Made by a program: the position numbers and the translations under genes
In this document: piece after piece, positions 52,136 through 59,827 of the stretch
How positions within the stretch are numbered: the first letter of the stretch is position 1
Layout of the letters: each line of letters opens with the position of its first letter
The notes under the pieces: generated by a model
Told to the model about the DNA's origin: nothing
The model's database searches: none
What the model saw: the letters and a program-made list of their open reading frames with translations, nothing else
Assembly: GCA_035512775.1 (NCBI GenBank)
Contig: DATKDI010000024.1
Coordinates: forward strand, 1 to 64,000
DNA: 64,000 nt
Direction: 5' to 3'
Origin: JAJNBA01 sp035512775
Lineage (GTDB): Bacteria > Actinomycetota > UBA4738 > HRBIN12

Positions 52136-52758
52136 TCGAGGACGGCGACCTGCGCTGCAGGGATCGAGCGATCGCCCGCGAGGAGCGCCCGCAAGGCGTC
52201 CCGCTTCTCGGACTCGGTCACGACCCAGATCGCCCGCTCGGCGCGCGAGAGTCCCGGGTAGGTGAGCGTCATCCGCCGCCGGCCTTCGTAGAGACCCGTC
52301 ACCGCGACGTCACGATCCCGCTCGTCGAGGACGGGGTCGCCGGGCACGAGAGACGCCGTGTGGCCGTCGACGCCGAGTCCGAGGTGCACGACGTCGAACC
52401 GATCGGGGAGCGTCGCCGCGTATCGAGCAGCCGCCGTCTCCAAGTCGTCGTCTTCGACGGGCATCCACCGGATCCCGTCCAGCGCCTCGGCGGGTAACGC
52501 CTTCGCCTGCAGTGAGCGGTTCCGGTCCGGATCGTCAGGCGGCGCGACGCGCTCGTCCACCTGCCACGTGTCGATGAGGTGCCACGGAAGCGCGAGCCCG
52601 CCCAGTCGTCGGAACATCGGGACCGGGGTCTGGCCACCGCTGATCGCCCACGCGAACCGACGCCCCTCGGAGATCGCTCGGCGAACCGCTTCGGCGATCA
52701 GATCGGCGGCATGCTCGCCCACCGATCCTGGATCCGGGAGCACCTCGACGCGGATCAT
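52087..52758 (-). CDS. pgl: 6-phosphogluconolactonase
   Basis: 223 residues of the DevB/SOL type. FAWAISGGQTPVPMFRRLG around residue 37, WQVDERVAPPDDPDRN around residue 65 (catalytic D-E-R) and LGLGVDGHTASLVPG around residue 126 are diagnostic. Hydrolyses 6-phosphogluconolactone in the oxidative pentose phosphate pathway. ATG coincides with the end of gnd (one-base overlap), so the genes are co-transcribed. Confidence 0.9.
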   Translation of the reverse strand: MIRVEVLPDPGSVGEHAADLIAEAVRRAISEGRRFAWAISGGQTPVPMFRRLGGLALPWHLIDTWQVDERVAPPDDPDRNRSLQAKALPAEALDGIRWMPVEDDDLETAAARYAATLPDRFDVVHLGLGVDGHTASLVPGDPVLDERDRDVAVTGLYEGRRRMTLTYPGLSRAERAIWVVTESEKRDALRALLAGDRSIPAAQVAVLDQVLVTDLASGVRRRR

Positions 52759-53735
52759 CAGTCGGCCACGTGGCCCCCGAACTCACGCCGCATGGCCGAG
52801 AGCACCCGGTTGGCGAACGACGCCTCGTCGCGCGACGCGAACCGCGCGTACAGGGCCGCGGTGAGCACCTCGGCGGGTGTGCCCGACTCGATCGCAGTGA
52901 TCGCGTTCCACCTCCCCTCACCGGAGTCGGAGACCTGGTCCTCGGATCCCTCCAGATCGGTGTCCTCGTGGAGGGCGGCAGCCGCGAGGTCGAGCAGCCA
53001 CGATGCGACCACGCTCCCCCGACGCCAGACCTCGGCGACCTCGGCGACGTCGATCCGGTACGCGGCGCCTCCGTCCTCGGCGTGTCGCAAGATGTTGAGG
53101 CCCTCGGCGTAGGAAGCCATCAGCCCGTACTCGATGCCGTTGTGGACCATCTTCACGAAATGCCCAGCGCCGGCCGGGCCGCAGTGGAGATATCCCTGCT
53201 CGGCCGGAGAGGGGTCTCCTTCTCGTCCCCGGGTCCTGGTGACGGCCCCGACGCCCGGCGCGAGCGATGCCAAGATGGGCTCCACGTGCTCGAAGACATC
53301 GGCGTCGCCGCCCACCATCAGGCAGAACCCTCGCTCCAGCCCATGAACCCCCCCGCTGGTGCCGCAGTCGACGTACCGGATGCCCCGCTCGCCGAGCTCG
53401 CCGGCTCTCCGCACGTCGTCGCGGTAGTAGGTGTTGCCCCCGTCGATCACGACGTCGCTCGGTTGCAGTCGATCGCCCAGCTCGCGAACCACCGCCTCGG
53501 TCGCATCACCCGCCGGCACCATCACCCAGACGGCCCTCGGCGGAGCGAGGGCGGCGACGAGCTCCTCGACGCTCGCGGCGCCGACGGCGCCTTCGCTCGT
53601 CAGCCGCTCGACAGCGGCCGGGTCGAGATCGAAAGCGACGCACCGGTGCCCATCTCGCATCAGCCGCCGCGAGATGTTCGCGCCCATCCGGCCGAGCCCC
53701 ACCACCCCGAGCTCCATCGGTCGATCGGTCGTCAT
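52758..53735 (-). CDS. gnd: 6-phosphogluconate dehydrogenase, decarboxylating (short type)
   Basis: 325 residues, the short GndA/YqeC type. ELGVVGLGRMGANISRRL (NAD(P) loop), DGGNTYYRDD, YVDCGTSGGVHGLERGFCLMVGG and HFVKMVHNGIEYGLM (catalytic Lys and Asn) are complete. Converts 6-phosphogluconate to ribulose 5-phosphate. Starts 59 bp from the divergent zwf, with GGAGG before its ATG. Confidence 0.92.
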   Translation of the reverse strand: MTTDRPMELGVVGLGRMGANISRRLMRDGHRCVAFDLDPAAVERLTSEGAVGAASVEELVAALAPPRAVWVMVPAGDATEAVVRELGDRLQPSDVVIDGGNTYYRDDVRRAGELGERGIRYVDCGTSGGVHGLERGFCLMVGGDADVFEHVEPILASLAPGVGAVTRTRGREGDPSPAEQGYLHCGPAGAGHFVKMVHNGIEYGLMASYAEGLNILRHAEDGGAAYRIDVAEVAEVWRRGSVVASWLLDLAAAALHEDTDLEGSEDQVSDSGEGRWNAITAIESGTPAEVLTAALYARFASRDEASFANRVLSAMRREFGGHVAD

Positions 53736-53794
53736 CCGGGCCTCCTTCGATATCCGGTCGTGCGGCCGGCCCGTCTCTCCCCGGGCCTTCGGCC

Positions 53795-55210
53795 ATGACG
53801 GAGCCTATGGACAAGACGGCGGATGCGCTCGTCGTGTTCGGGATCACGGGCGATCTCGGGCGCCGGATGACCATGCCCGCCCTGTACCGGCTCGAGCGGA
53901 CAGGGGAGCTCCCATGCGATGTGATCGGTCTGGGCAGGCAGGAGCTGACGACCGAGGAGCTTCGAGCGATGGCTCGCGAGTCTGTCGAGCGCGCGGAGAC
54001 CTCGGTCGACGAGGACGCGTTCGATGGGTTCGCCGAGCGACTCTCTTACATCGCGTCCGACGCCACCGACCCCTCCTCCGGCGAGCGACTGGCGGAGGCT
54101 CTGGGCTCCGCGCAGAGGCCCGTCTTCTACCTCGCCACCCCTCCCTCGCTGTTCGCTCCGATCGTCGAGATGCTCGGCAGCGCGGGTCTCGCCGAAGGAG
54201 CTCGTGTCGTGATCGAGAAGCCGTTCGGGCACGACCTCGCCTCGGCCCGTTCGCTGAACGAGCGGCTCCTCCAGGTGCTGGACGAGGATCGGATCTACCG
54301 GATCGACCACTTCCTGGGGAAGGAGCCGGTGCAAGACATCGTGTACCTGCGCTTCGCGAACGAGATCTTCGAGCCGATCTGGAACCGGAACCACGTCAAA
54401 GCCGTGCAGATCACCCTCGCGGAGTCGTTCGGTATCGAGGGCCGAGGCAGCTTCTACGACGGCGTGGGAGCGTTGCGAGACGTGGTCCAGAACCACCTCC
54501 TTCACGTCCTGGCTCTGGTCACGATGGAGGCACCGGCGGGAAGCAGGGACGCGATCGCCGATCGTCGCCTCGACGTGCTCCACGCGATCCCAGCAGCGGA
54601 TCCCACTCGATACGTGCGAGGTCAGTACGAGGGCTACGCGGACGAGGACGGGGTGCGTCCCGGATCCAACACCGAGACGTTCGCGGCTCTCCGCCTGCGG
54701 ATCGACAACTGGCGATGGTCCGGCGTTCCGTTCCTGATCCGGGCCGGGAAGATGATGGCCACGACGATGACCGAGGTCCGCGTGCTCTTCCGGCGGCCTC
54801 CGCCGATCCTGCTCGGCGACCACACGGAGCAGGCCCGACATCACAACCACATCTCGATCAGGATCGGGAAGGATGCGGGCGCCAGCATCGGTGTCCTCGT
54901 GAAGGACGCCTCGGGCGAATCGGCGGAGCCCGTGCATCTGGACGTCTCGTTCCAGGAGCATCTCGCCAGAAGTCCGAGCCCGTACGAGCGCCTGCTCGGT
55001 GACGCCCTGGTCGGCGATGCCACCCTGTTCCCGCACCAGGCCGTGGTCGAGGAGATGTGGCGGATCGTCCAACCCCTGCTGGACGATCCGCCCCCTCTCG
55101 AGACGTACGCGCCGGGGTCGTGGGGACCCACGTCCGCCGATCGACTGGCCGAGCCGTTCGGGGGTTGGCGGCCCACGGCACCCGAGCAGACGCGGGCCGA
55201 AGAAGCGTAG
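53795..55210 (+). CDS. zwf: Glucose-6-phosphate 1-dehydrogenase
   Basis: 471 residues. ALVVFGITGDLGRRMTMPALYRL (NADP loop) and YRIDHFLGKEPVQDIVYLRFAN (catalytic His in the DHFLGKE signature) are canonical. Makes 6-phosphogluconolactone, feeding pgl and gnd read divergently next door. The ATG at 53795 is chosen by conservation; the open frame to 53267 is the shadow of gnd. Confidence 0.94.
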   Translation: MTEPMDKTADALVVFGITGDLGRRMTMPALYRLERTGELPCDVIGLGRQELTTEELRAMARESVERAETSVDEDAFDGFAERLSYIASDATDPSSGERLAEALGSAQRPVFYLATPPSLFAPIVEMLGSAGLAEGARVVIEKPFGHDLASARSLNERLLQVLDEDRIYRIDHFLGKEPVQDIVYLRFANEIFEPIWNRNHVKAVQITLAESFGIEGRGSFYDGVGALRDVVQNHLLHVLALVTMEAPAGSRDAIADRRLDVLHAIPAADPTRYVRGQYEGYADEDGVRPGSNTETFAALRLRIDNWRWSGVPFLIRAGKMMATTMTEVRVLFRRPPPILLGDHTEQARHHNHISIRIGKDAGASIGVLVKDASGESAEPVHLDVSFQEHLARSPSPYERLLGDALVGDATLFPHQAVVEEMWRIVQPLLDDPPPLETYAPGSWGPTSADRLAEPFGGWRPTAPEQTRAEEA

Positions 55211-55216
55211 GGCTCG

Positions 55217-55726
55217 TCAGGACGTGGGCGGGATCTCCACGACGCGGCCATCCTGCCAACCGAAGTCCCAGACATCGATCGCCGGCGGTTCCACGCCGAG
55301 CGTCGTGAGGGCCGTGCAGATCTGGCTCCGGTGATCGGTCCCGTGGTGCAGCGCCTGCGCGAGCCGGATGCTGAGCGGGGCGTGGGTCTCGGAGCCGTCG
55401 TCACGGTGTCTCTCGAGAACCGCATCCGGATCGAGGTCATCTCTGAGGACTCCCGACCACGCGGCGCCGTGGCTCTCGATCACGGCCCGCAGCTCCGGGA
55501 GCTCCATGTGATCCTCGTCGATCAGGGGTATCAGTCCGCCACTCAGAACGAACAGGTAGGAGGAGTCGGCCCCGACGGTATGGCGCACGGTGTCGAGGAT
55601 CGAGCCGTACGTCCCCGGAACGGCGGTCTCCAGTTGCTCGGGGGTGAGTTTCAGACACTCGTCGATTACCCGCAGCGTCGCCCACACGTGATGGGCGAAG
55701 GCGTCTCCCATCACCGACGTGCTCAT
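55217..55726 (-). CDS. DinB-family metal-binding protein
   Basis: 169 residues: AFAHHVWATLRVIDECLKLTPEQLETAVPGTYGSILDTVRHTVGADSSYLF and LAQALHHGTDHRSQICTAL give the His triad of DinB/YfiT-like enzymes (thiol transferase or hydrolase). ATG is 6 nt after TACGGT (55733-55738). Unlike the twins at 21.5 and 34.8 kb it is intact and of a different subfamily. Confidence 0.85.
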   Translation of the reverse strand: MSTSVMGDAFAHHVWATLRVIDECLKLTPEQLETAVPGTYGSILDTVRHTVGADSSYLFVLSGGLIPLIDEDHMELPELRAVIESHGAAWSGVLRDDLDPDAVLERHRDDGSETHAPLSIRLAQALHHGTDHRSQICTALTTLGVEPPAIDVWDFGWQDGRVVEIPPTS

Positions 55727-55739
55727 GAGCTCACCGTAG

Positions 55740-55915
55740 CAAACCTCTGTCGCACGGTCGGAGGGAGAGGTCGAAGCGCCAGTCGTTGCACCGGGCGACG
55801 ATGGTGCCCCGCCCGCGCCAGGTCGACGACCTGAGCGGTCGCCGAGCTCGCGATGCCCCGTCCCTGGAAGCTCGGAAGCACAGCCCACCCGATCTCCCAG
55901 ACCTGCTCATCGCTC
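55740..55915 (-). pseudogene. GNAT acetyltransferase remnant
   Basis: The minus strand reads DEQVWEIGWAVLPSFQGRGIASSATAQVVDLARAG, the motif A core (QGRGIA acetyl-CoA loop) of a RimJ/RimL-type GNAT. No start, and the frame is soon lost. Relic. Confidence 0.5.
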
Positions 55916-55950
55916 CAGGCACTCAGTCACGCGGTACCTAAGGTGACGGC

Positions 55951-56103
55951 ATGAAGACGACAGGAGCTGCGATCCACTACGTCACCACGGAGGATCGGCG
56001 GAGCACGCGGGTCGCGAAACTGATCGAGGAAGGGCGGATGACCGAGGCCGGCCTCGCCGAGGTCGAGAGGGTCAAGCAGGACGGCCGATGGGGCGGTCGA
56101 TGA
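55951..56103 (+). pseudogene. Short YdeI/OmpD-associated-like fragment
   Basis: 50 codons: RRSTRVAKLIEEGRMTEAGLAEVERVKQDGRW matches an interior motif (AKLIE..RMTEAGLA.VE.AK.DGRW) of YdeI-family proteins of ~190 residues; most of the protein is absent. ATG lies 6 nt after TAAGGT (55939-55944), so it may still be expressed. The stop overlaps the next start (ATGA). Confidence 0.5.
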
Positions 56104-56507
56104 GCGCGTTGATCGCTGCCGCGGCGACGGCTCGAGGTGTTGCCGTTGCCGCGGCCGTCGGCTTCCTCGTGATCGCGATCTTCCAGGCGGCGCTGGCCCT
56201 GGGCGCACCACTCGGACGGGCCGCGTGGGGCGGGACCCGGACCCACCTGCCGACGGGCCTCCGCATCGCCAGTGCGGCCGCGGTGGTCTTCTGGTTGTTC
56301 GCGGCGCTCATCGTGCTCGGGCGCGCAGGGTTCGACGCATCTCCCATATCGGGCACGCCCGCGCGATGGGGAGCCTGGATCCTCGTGGGCGTGCTCCTGG
56401 TCGGCGCCCTGATGAACTTCGCGTCCTCGAGCCCGTGGGAACGATTCCTCTGGGGGCCGCTCGCGCTCGTGCTGGCCGTGCTCTGCTTCGTCCTCGCGCG
56501 TAGCTGA
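56100..56507 (+). CDS. Four-helix membrane protein of unknown function
   Basis: 135 residues with four hydrophobic segments (VAVAAAVGFLVIAIFQAAL, IASAAAVVFWLFAALIVLG, WGAWILVGVLLVGALMNFA, GPLALVLAVLCFVLA). ATG overlaps the stop of the YdeI-like fragment. The layout resembles small actinobacterial integral membrane proteins with no known role. Confidence 0.65.
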   Translation: MSALIAAAATARGVAVAAAVGFLVIAIFQAALALGAPLGRAAWGGTRTHLPTGLRIASAAAVVFWLFAALIVLGRAGFDASPISGTPARWGAWILVGVLLVGALMNFASSSPWERFLWGPLALVLAVLCFVLARS

Positions 56508-56553
56508 GCCTGCAGCTCGCGGACCGAGGCGAAGTCTGACCGACCGCCGTGGG

Positions 56554-57303
56554 TCAGGTACGAGGCTTGGTGGCGTGGACGATCGCGCCGTACATCTGAT
56601 CGGTCTCCTCGTGGGTGGGCTCGATCGAGATCCCGTCGAATCCCACAGCGGTGAGCTCCGTCTCGTATTCGGCGAACGAGAGCGCACCGGCGATGCAACC
56701 GACGAAGCTCCCACGCTCGGCGCGCTCGGCGGGTGACAGCACGTCCGCGGCGACCACGTCGCTGATCCCCAGGCGTCCGCCGGGGCGAAGCACGCGGAAC
56801 ATCTCGCGGATCACACGGGGCTTGTCCGTGGACAGGTTGATCACGCAGTTCGAGATGACCACGTCCACGCTGGCGTCGGGCAGCGGCACGTCCTCGATGT
56901 ATCCCTTCACGAACTCCACGTTGGTGGCCTTCGCCTCGCGGGCGTTCTCGCGGGCGAGATCGAGCATCTCGTCGGTCATGTCCAGGCCGTACACGTGACC
57001 TGAAGGGCCGACACGCCGGGCGGACAGAAGGACGTCGATCCCACCGCCGGACCCGAGATCCAGGACGGTCTCACCCTCCCTCAGCTCGGCCACGGCGGTC
57101 GGGTTCCCACACCCGAGGCTCGCGAGCACCGCCTCGTCGGGAAGCTTCCGTCGCTCGTCGACGTCGTAGAACTTCACGCCGCAACCGTCGGCGGGGTCGC
57201 AACACCCCGCGACCTCGCTCCAGTCGTCGGCAGCCTTCCCCACCTTCACCGAAAAGGCGGCGGCCGCGTAACGGTCCCGCACCGTGTCCCGGAGCTCAGC
57301 CAT
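56554..57303 (-). CDS. arsM: Arsenite methyltransferase
   Basis: 249 residues. VLDLGSGGGIDVLLSARRVG (SAM motif I), YGLDMTDEMLDLARENA, VISNCVINLSTDKPRVIREMFRVLRPGGRLGISDVV and SFVGCIAGALSFAEYE hold the two conserved As(III)-binding cysteines; an extra CCDPADGC cluster is near residue 35. Methylates As(III) using SAM. The start overlaps the arsR-type gene by 8 bp, forming a regulated operon. Confidence 0.9.
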   Translation of the reverse strand: MAELRDTVRDRYAAAAFSVKVGKAADDWSEVAGCCDPADGCGVKFYDVDERRKLPDEAVLASLGCGNPTAVAELREGETVLDLGSGGGIDVLLSARRVGPSGHVYGLDMTDEMLDLARENAREAKATNVEFVKGYIEDVPLPDASVDVVISNCVINLSTDKPRVIREMFRVLRPGGRLGISDVVAADVLSPAERAERGSFVGCIAGALSFAEYETELTAVGFDGISIEPTHEETDQMYGAIVHATKPRT

Positions 57304-57682
57304 CGTCTTCCTCCTCAAAGGTCAGGATCGCGCCGAGACGACGCCTCGCGTCGGCCCGAAGCGAGTAGAACGCCCACACACCACGCTGCTGGCGATCCAG
57401 CAGGCCGGCGTCCACCAACTTCCTCATGTGGAAGCTCACGGTGGGCTGCGAGAGCCCCAGCAGGTCGGTCAGATGGCACACGCACACCGGTTCTCCGGAG
57501 GCCGCGAGCAGGTTGAGCACGCGCACCCGCGCCGGGTCGGCCAAGGCCTTGAACACCGCGGCAGTGGCCTCGGCGTCGATCTTGGACATCCCGGTCCGTG
57601 CGATCGGCACACAGGTGGCTGCCGGTGAGGAAGTGTCCTGCACGGTCAGCTCTCTCACCGTGGTCACTCCGACCGTCGCCAT
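57296..57682 (-). CDS. arsR: ArsR-family metalloregulatory repressor
   Basis: 128 residues with winged helix (AVFKALADPARVRVLNLLAASGE, LTDLLGLSQPTVSFHMRKLVDAGLL). PVCVCHLTD matches the ELCVCDL arsenic-binding motif, so As(III) is a likely inducer. The real start may be the internal ATG at SKIDAEA (about 32 codons in). Upstream palindrome at 57704-57745. Confidence 0.87.
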   Translation of the reverse strand: MATVGVTTVRELTVQDTSSPAATCVPIARTGMSKIDAEATAAVFKALADPARVRVLNLLAASGEPVCVCHLTDLLGLSQPTVSFHMRKLVDAGLLDRQQRGVWAFYSLRADARRRLGAILTFEEEDDG

Positions 57683-57703
57683 CCATCGACTTTCATCCCA
57701 TCG

Positions 57704-57745
57704 ACGTTCATCGATGTCAGGCTAACGACATCCATCGATGAACGT
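57704..57745. promoter_or_regulatory. Inverted-repeat operator upstream of arsR-arsM
   Basis: ACGTTCATCGATG (57704-57716) and CATCGATGAACGT (57733-57745) are perfect 13-bp inverted repeats, 16 bp apart. Each half contains most of the palindrome TTCATCGATGAA, so two repressor dimers could bind. Location just before arsR supports ArsR control. Confidence 0.75.
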
Positions 57746-57801
57746 CAATCTCTCCGTGCCAAGGCCATGAGACGTCGGTTCCCTGGGCGAGCGAGCGTGT
57801 C

Positions 57802-58748
57802 TCAGACGTCGTGTTGCTCGAGGGTTTCCACCGGATCGTCCTCGTGCGGATCGTCCTCGTGCCGGACCTGCTCGCGAAGTTCGGAGTACTGCACGGCCTC
57901 TGAAGCGATCATCGCGACCAGGACCACGGTCAGCACTCCGAGCGCGCGAGGGCGGGCAGGTTCCCCGCGACCGGTATCAGCAGGCCGAGCAAGACCGCGA
58001 CCGCGAGCCGCCGCCCGGTCACCTTGTGCCAGGTTCGGTACTTGAACGCCGAATGCGCGAGCAGGTAGAGCGTGACGCCTCCGTAGAGCCCGATGAGAGG
58101 CAGGAGAGGAAGCGGGTCGGACAACTCGTGATCACCCGACCCACCGACGGACTCGAGCACCTTCTTCATCCCCAGCGCGACGAGGACGACGCCGGCGATC
58201 ATCGGCATGTGGAGATAGCTGTAGGCATCGCGAGCCAGCCGCGCCCGCTCCTCGCCCTCCGCCCGGCGGAGCATGCGCTCGGCCACGATCGACACGACGT
58301 CGAAGTACGCCCACCACAGACATCCCGCGACCGTCAGCCCGAGGACCGACGCCACGATGATCGGCCACGAGATCGCCTCCTGCGCCACGCCGACACCGAT
58401 CGCGACGATCGACTCACCGAGGGAGACGATCAGGATGAGCCCGTGACGCTCGGCGAAGTGGGAGGCTGAGCGGACCCGCCATCCGGACGCGCCCCCGAGG
58501 ATCGTGCCGAAGTAGTCCACGACCAACGCGGCGATCCACGTGAAGGTCTGTGCCCACCCGTCCAGCTGTGAGGCGACCAACAGCACGGCGGTGCTGCCGA
58601 TCACCGACGGGGTGAACCTCCACAGCTGTCGTCGAAGGCCCGGGTCGTCGCCCGACAACAGGAAGAACATGACGAGATGGAGGAGCCGCACCGCGAGGTA
58701 GGCGAACGCGACCACGACCGGTCCGTCGAGCCCGTCGCGTAGGGTCGC
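57802..58748 (-). pseudogene. ltrA: Low temperature requirement A (LtrA)-like protein, 5'-truncated and frameshifted
   Basis: Integral membrane protein of the LtrA family: VVVAFAYLAVRLLHLVMFFL, ERHGLILIVSLGESIVAIGVGVA and AYSYLHMPMIAGVVLVALGMKKVLE are typical. The family N-terminus (ELFFDLVFVFA) is missing; the frame runs out into the divergent DUF2461 gene at 58752. Near 57945 the frame shifts; the true C-terminus continues as VLTVVLVAMIASEAVQYSELREQVRHEDDPHEDD to TGA at 57802. Confidence 0.72.
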
Positions 58749-58751
58749 GGC

Positions 58752-59396
58752 ATGACGTTCCGCGGCTGGCCGGTGGAAGCCGTCGAGTTCTTCGAGGGCC
58801 TCGAGGCCGACAACTCCAAGACCTACTGGCAGCGGAACAAGGAGATCTACGACTCGATGGTCCGCGCCCCGATGGAGGAGCTTCTGGCGGAGCTGGAGCC
58901 GGAGTTCGGCGACGGTCGGATCTTCCGGCCGTATCGGGACATCCGATTCAGCGCCGACAAGTCGCCCTACAAGACCAACATCGGAGCGACGGTCGGCGAC
59001 GGCTACGTCCAGCTCACGTCCGACGGTCTGGGCGCGGGAGCCGGGATGTGGGAGATGGCGCCGGACCAGCTGGATCGCTACCGGGAGGCCGTGAGCGCCA
59101 CGCGGTCCGGCGGCAAGCTCGTCAACGTGGTGCGGAAGACGCGCGAGGGGGGGATCGACGTCTCCGGCCACGAGGCGCTGAAGACCGCCCCGAAGGGCTA
59201 CCCCAAGGATCATCCCCGGATCGAGCTCCTCCGGTTCAAGGGCATCATCACGTGGCGGGAGTGGCCTGCAGGGGCGTGGTTGGGGAACCGCAAGGCCAAG
59301 GATCGGGTCGTCGAGTTCCTCCGCGCGTCGAAGCCGCTCAACGATTGGCTCCGTGCCCACGTCGGTCCCTCGACCTTGCCCGAGCGGCGACGGTAG
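58752..59396 (+). CDS. DUF2461 family protein
   Basis: 214 residues: VEFFEGLEADNSKTYWQRNKEIYDSMVRAPMEELL, RIFRPYRDIRFSADKSPYKTNIGA and a C-terminal DHPRIELLRFKGIITWREWP are the DUF2461 (TIGR02453) signatures. ATG is 6 nt after TAGGGT (58740-58745). Function unknown; common in actinobacteria. Sits at the break point of the truncated ltrA. Confidence 0.86.
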   Translation: MTFRGWPVEAVEFFEGLEADNSKTYWQRNKEIYDSMVRAPMEELLAELEPEFGDGRIFRPYRDIRFSADKSPYKTNIGATVGDGYVQLTSDGLGAGAGMWEMAPDQLDRYREAVSATRSGGKLVNVVRKTREGGIDVSGHEALKTAPKGYPKDHPRIELLRFKGIITWREWPAGAWLGNRKAKDRVVEFLRASKPLNDWLRAHVGPSTLPERRR

Positions 59397-59436
59397 GTTG
59401 GGAGCTCACGGGCACCATCGAAGAAACGGAGGAAGC

Positions 59437-59820
59437 ATGGACTTGAACAGCATCCTGATCGGGTCCGAGGATCCCAAGCGTCTGTCGGACTACTACACCA
59501 AGCTCTTCGGGGAGCCGGGCTGGGACGACGGCGGCTACACCGGCTGGCAGATCGGCACCGGCTGGGTGACCGTGGGGCCGCACGACCAGGTGAAGGGGAA
59601 CAACACCCAGCCCGGCCGGATCCTCTGGAACATCGAGACGGCCGACGTGAAGGGTGACTTCGAGAAGTTCAAGGCCGCCGGCGCAACGGTGGTGCAAGAG
59701 CCGTACACCCCCGGCGAGGAGGGCGAGGAGATGGAGGGTCAGATCGCCACGTTCTCGGACCCGGACAACAACTACTTCCAGTTGATGAGCCCGATGGGGC
59801 CACCGCCCGAGGGCTCGTAG
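59437..59820 (+). CDS. VOC-family protein
   Basis: 127 residues: ILIGSEDPKRLSDYYTKLFGEPGW and GQIATFSDPDNNYFQLMSPMG (the D.DGN.f.l metal-site strand) show a single glyoxalase-fold repeat pair. ATG preceded by GGAGGAAGC. Substrate unknown. Precedes the DNA ligase gene by 7 bp and is probably co-transcribed. Confidence 0.84.
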   Translation: MDLNSILIGSEDPKRLSDYYTKLFGEPGWDDGGYTGWQIGTGWVTVGPHDQVKGNNTQPGRILWNIETADVKGDFEKFKAAGATVVQEPYTPGEEGEEMEGQIATFSDPDNNYFQLMSPMGPPPEGS

Positions 59821-59827
59821 GGAACGG

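Noticed and set aside
55107..55122. Further array repeat (GCGCCGGGGTCG) in zwf
   Set aside because: Lies in conserved coding sequence, lacks the hairpin partner and the ATTTAG tail.
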